From: Prorocentrum cordatum
Lineage: Eukaryota; Sar; Dinophyceae; Prorocentrales; Prorocentraceae
Length of the DNA: 64,000 bases
Direction: 5' to 3'
Assembly: GCA_963575745.1 (NCBI GenBank)
Contig: CAUYUJ010011503.1
Coordinates: 378,501-442,500 of the forward strand
The translations under genes were made by a program, and so were the position numbers. The notes under the pieces were generated by a model, which saw only the letters and a list, made by a program, of their open reading frames with translations, made no database searches and was not told where the DNA came from. Positions 62,138-64,000 of the stretch are shown piece by piece; within the stretch, counting starts at the first letter, position 1, and each line of letters opens with the position of its first letter.

Positions 62138-64000
62138 GCTGATTCGAACGATCCCCACCAACGCATGCGAGCCACGGGCACCTTTGGGGCCCGGCGGCCG
62201 CGGAGCGCAGCAGTCACCCTGATGGCACGAGGCGGGATTCCTGGGCAGAGCGTGCCGCCTCCGGGCCCGGCGGCCGCGGTACGCAGGGTGTGCCAGACGG
62301 GTCGGGAGCCCTCTGTTTCAAACTTAGGAGCCGCAGCCTGTCGGATAGGGGAGAGCAACAGGATACATGCGATGAGCAAGCGGAATCAAAACTCTGCGGT
62401 GATCGCATAAGGTTGCGCGCGCGCCGGAAGACCGCCCCCGTACCCCACCGCGCGTTATCTGACCACCAAAATTGTGGAATAAACAATGACAGCGCTTCGG
62501 AGTGCGAGTGCCAAAAGAAGTCGACATATACGTTTTCCGACGCGGATCTTCCCATGTTTGCACCTCATTTCCTGGCACATATCGTCGTGATCGTCTGATT
62601 GAGTCTTAGCCATTGGCGACTGAGCGGTCCCTGGCGATTCCCCCTTGCAGTTCCCACGTGCTGTGCCTGCTACAAGGGACATGTGCCCATTAGCAATGCC
62701 AGAGAGAGAGAGAGAGAGAACAAAAAATGAAGACGGAAGAAGAGGAGGCGGAGGGGTGGAGATTATGGACAGTAACCTCTACCAAGTTGGCCATGTTGAC
62801 GTACGTGTCGTCGTCCTTGACCAGCCACCACCTGTCACGCGCACGCTTGCGCTTCCGAAAGCACGTGCAAATACTGGTGCGTGCAGGGAGGATGCGGACG
62901 CGAAAAGCAGGGAGGATGGCAGGACGTATCGAAAAGGAGAAATACCCTCAGATCCAACGTGGAGAAAAAAATGCAGCCTCTTGAAACATGTGGAGCACAC
63001 CTCTCGACCCTACCGTTCTGAGGGATGTCTGGAGCTGGATCGAGATGCAAAGGCCCCCTGGGCCCGAAATCGGGCGACAACGCATGTTGTGATACAGTTG
63101 CGAGGCCTGGGCCTTCAAGTGGAGGCCCGTCCACAAGAAACCTTCCACAAGAAACCCAACCCTGAGACCCCAGGGCGCCGGTTCAGTTTTGGCGTGGGCA
63201 CATCGCGCTCTCCATCGCAAAATCATCGAACCCCAAGAAACCCCATCCTGGATGCAAGCAGGGTGTTTCTTGGTATGGGTCTCCACTGTAGGGGAGGAGG
63301 GGGCGGACGATGAGGAAGAAGAAATCCTGGCGCTTCGTTTTTTCCGGTGCGATGGCCTCTGGACCTGTCGACACCAACTGACCCCTTCTCCTGGGCCGGT
63401 CTTTCGTTCCGAATCGTTTCTTGACGATCCGAAGCCCGAAATCAAACCCGAAAGGGCCAAAACGGCGACAAACGGACCGGCTCGAGTTTTGTAGGCGCAG
63501 GATGTCGTGGCAGGAAGAGGGATGGAGCAGTTGTGGAGGGATGGCAGATGGAGGGATGAATGGGGGGATGGAGGATGGAGGAAGAGAAGGACGTGTGGAG
63601 GGAGGATACGAGGGAGGGATGGAGGAGGGAGGTGTGAAGGAGGGTGGAGGAACGAAGGGTGGGTGGAGGGACCGAAGAGGCCCCTGGGGAGAGGCGGACA
63701 GGCAATCACCACCCGCGGGCTGCGCGCCCACACGCTCCCGGGCGGCCCTCGCGAGCACTCCGCCGCGACCCCCCCCTGCTGCGGCAGGGCGGTGGTCTGG
63801 ACGGCCCCCCCGACTGCTGGCGGACCGGCACTTCTGATACCGACGCTCTGCTTCTGTTCTGGCCTCCAGGTCGCTCGGGGAAGATTAGAAAACCAAATCT
63901 CCGAGGTTACGAATGTTTCCGTCCCGGGAGTTTGTCCTCGGTCTCGCCCTTTTGGTGACAGTTTTCGGGACCTGGGGACGGGGTAACATCAAACATGGAT
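62138..64000. other. Unassigned to the window end
   Basis: GGGCCCGGCGGCCGCGG occurs at 62189 and 62263 in a short duplication. (AG)n lies at 62701-62720. GGATGGAGG-type repeats lie at 63515-63670. A 222-codon ATG-initiated plus frame (62645-63313) is not repetitive, but it overlaps long minus frames and shows no recognisable domain, so I do not call it a gene. Confidence 0.35.

Noticed and set aside
62645-63313. 222-codon ATG-initiated frame as host gene
   Set aside because: No recognisable domain, and it overlaps a 261-codon minus frame of equal plausibility; coding status cannot be decided from sequence alone.

Overview
The window is eukaryotic and almost certainly dinoflagellate nuclear DNA. 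The decisive sign is the 22-nt dinoflagellate spliced-leader sequence (CCGTAGCCATTTT followed by GGCTCAAG, preceded by one variable base). It occurs twice on the minus strand (49144-49165 and 57193-57214), each time with one mismatch, and each time it is followed directly by a second, truncated leader relic. GC-rich repeat-laden DNA, long trinucleotide microsatellites and abundant non-LTR retrotransposon debris fit the same group. I find no convincing host protein gene, no rRNA and no tRNA. The long open frames in the repeats are by-products of repeat periodicity.

Layout. 1-1.8 kb: the 3' part of a tyrosine-recombinase ORF followed by a 150-bp direct-repeat pair. 1.9-17.3 kb: several copies of an unrecognised composite repeat (conserved head, pyrimidine-rich stretch, tandem 76-90 bp array, conserved tail). 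Between them lie AT-richer islands holding a frameshifted retroelement (10.0-12.8 kb) with a YLDD reverse transcriptase and a C-terminal endonuclease-like domain, plus smaller relics of the same kind. 18-42 kb: dispersed modules, CCAAGACGGCCC-type arrays, minisatellites, two of three copies of a Tc1/mariner-like MITE (20.2 and 35.0 kb; the third is at 62.0 kb), a second GC-rich TIR element (33.0 and 40.2 kb), an inverted pair of ~500-bp arms (39.6-41.7 kb), and a retroelement ORF1-like relic (26.4-27.2 kb).

43.4-57.2 kb: two minus-strand LINEs in series. LINE-1 (about 5.8 kb) has a coiled-coil plus RRM-like ORF1 and an AP-endonuclease/RT ORF2. LINE-2 (about 7.2 kb) has AP endonuclease, a different RT type (VDD), RNase H and zinc-finger-like segments. 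Both start with tandem spliced-leader relics, and both are flanked by trinucleotide repeats of the same class on each side: GAT for LINE-1, GAG for LINE-2. 57.2-64 kb: long GAG/GAT tracts, a poly(A)-tailed segment, the third MITE copy and unrecognised unique DNA.

The protein-coding elements do not form a pathway. They are independent selfish elements, all visibly decayed by frameshifts except LINE-1 ORF1, which is one uninterrupted frame. The main points of interest are the leader-LINE junctions, the apparent microsatellite targeting of the LINEs, the head-array-tail repeat family and the MITE families. All calls come from reading the sequence; no database search or structure prediction was run.
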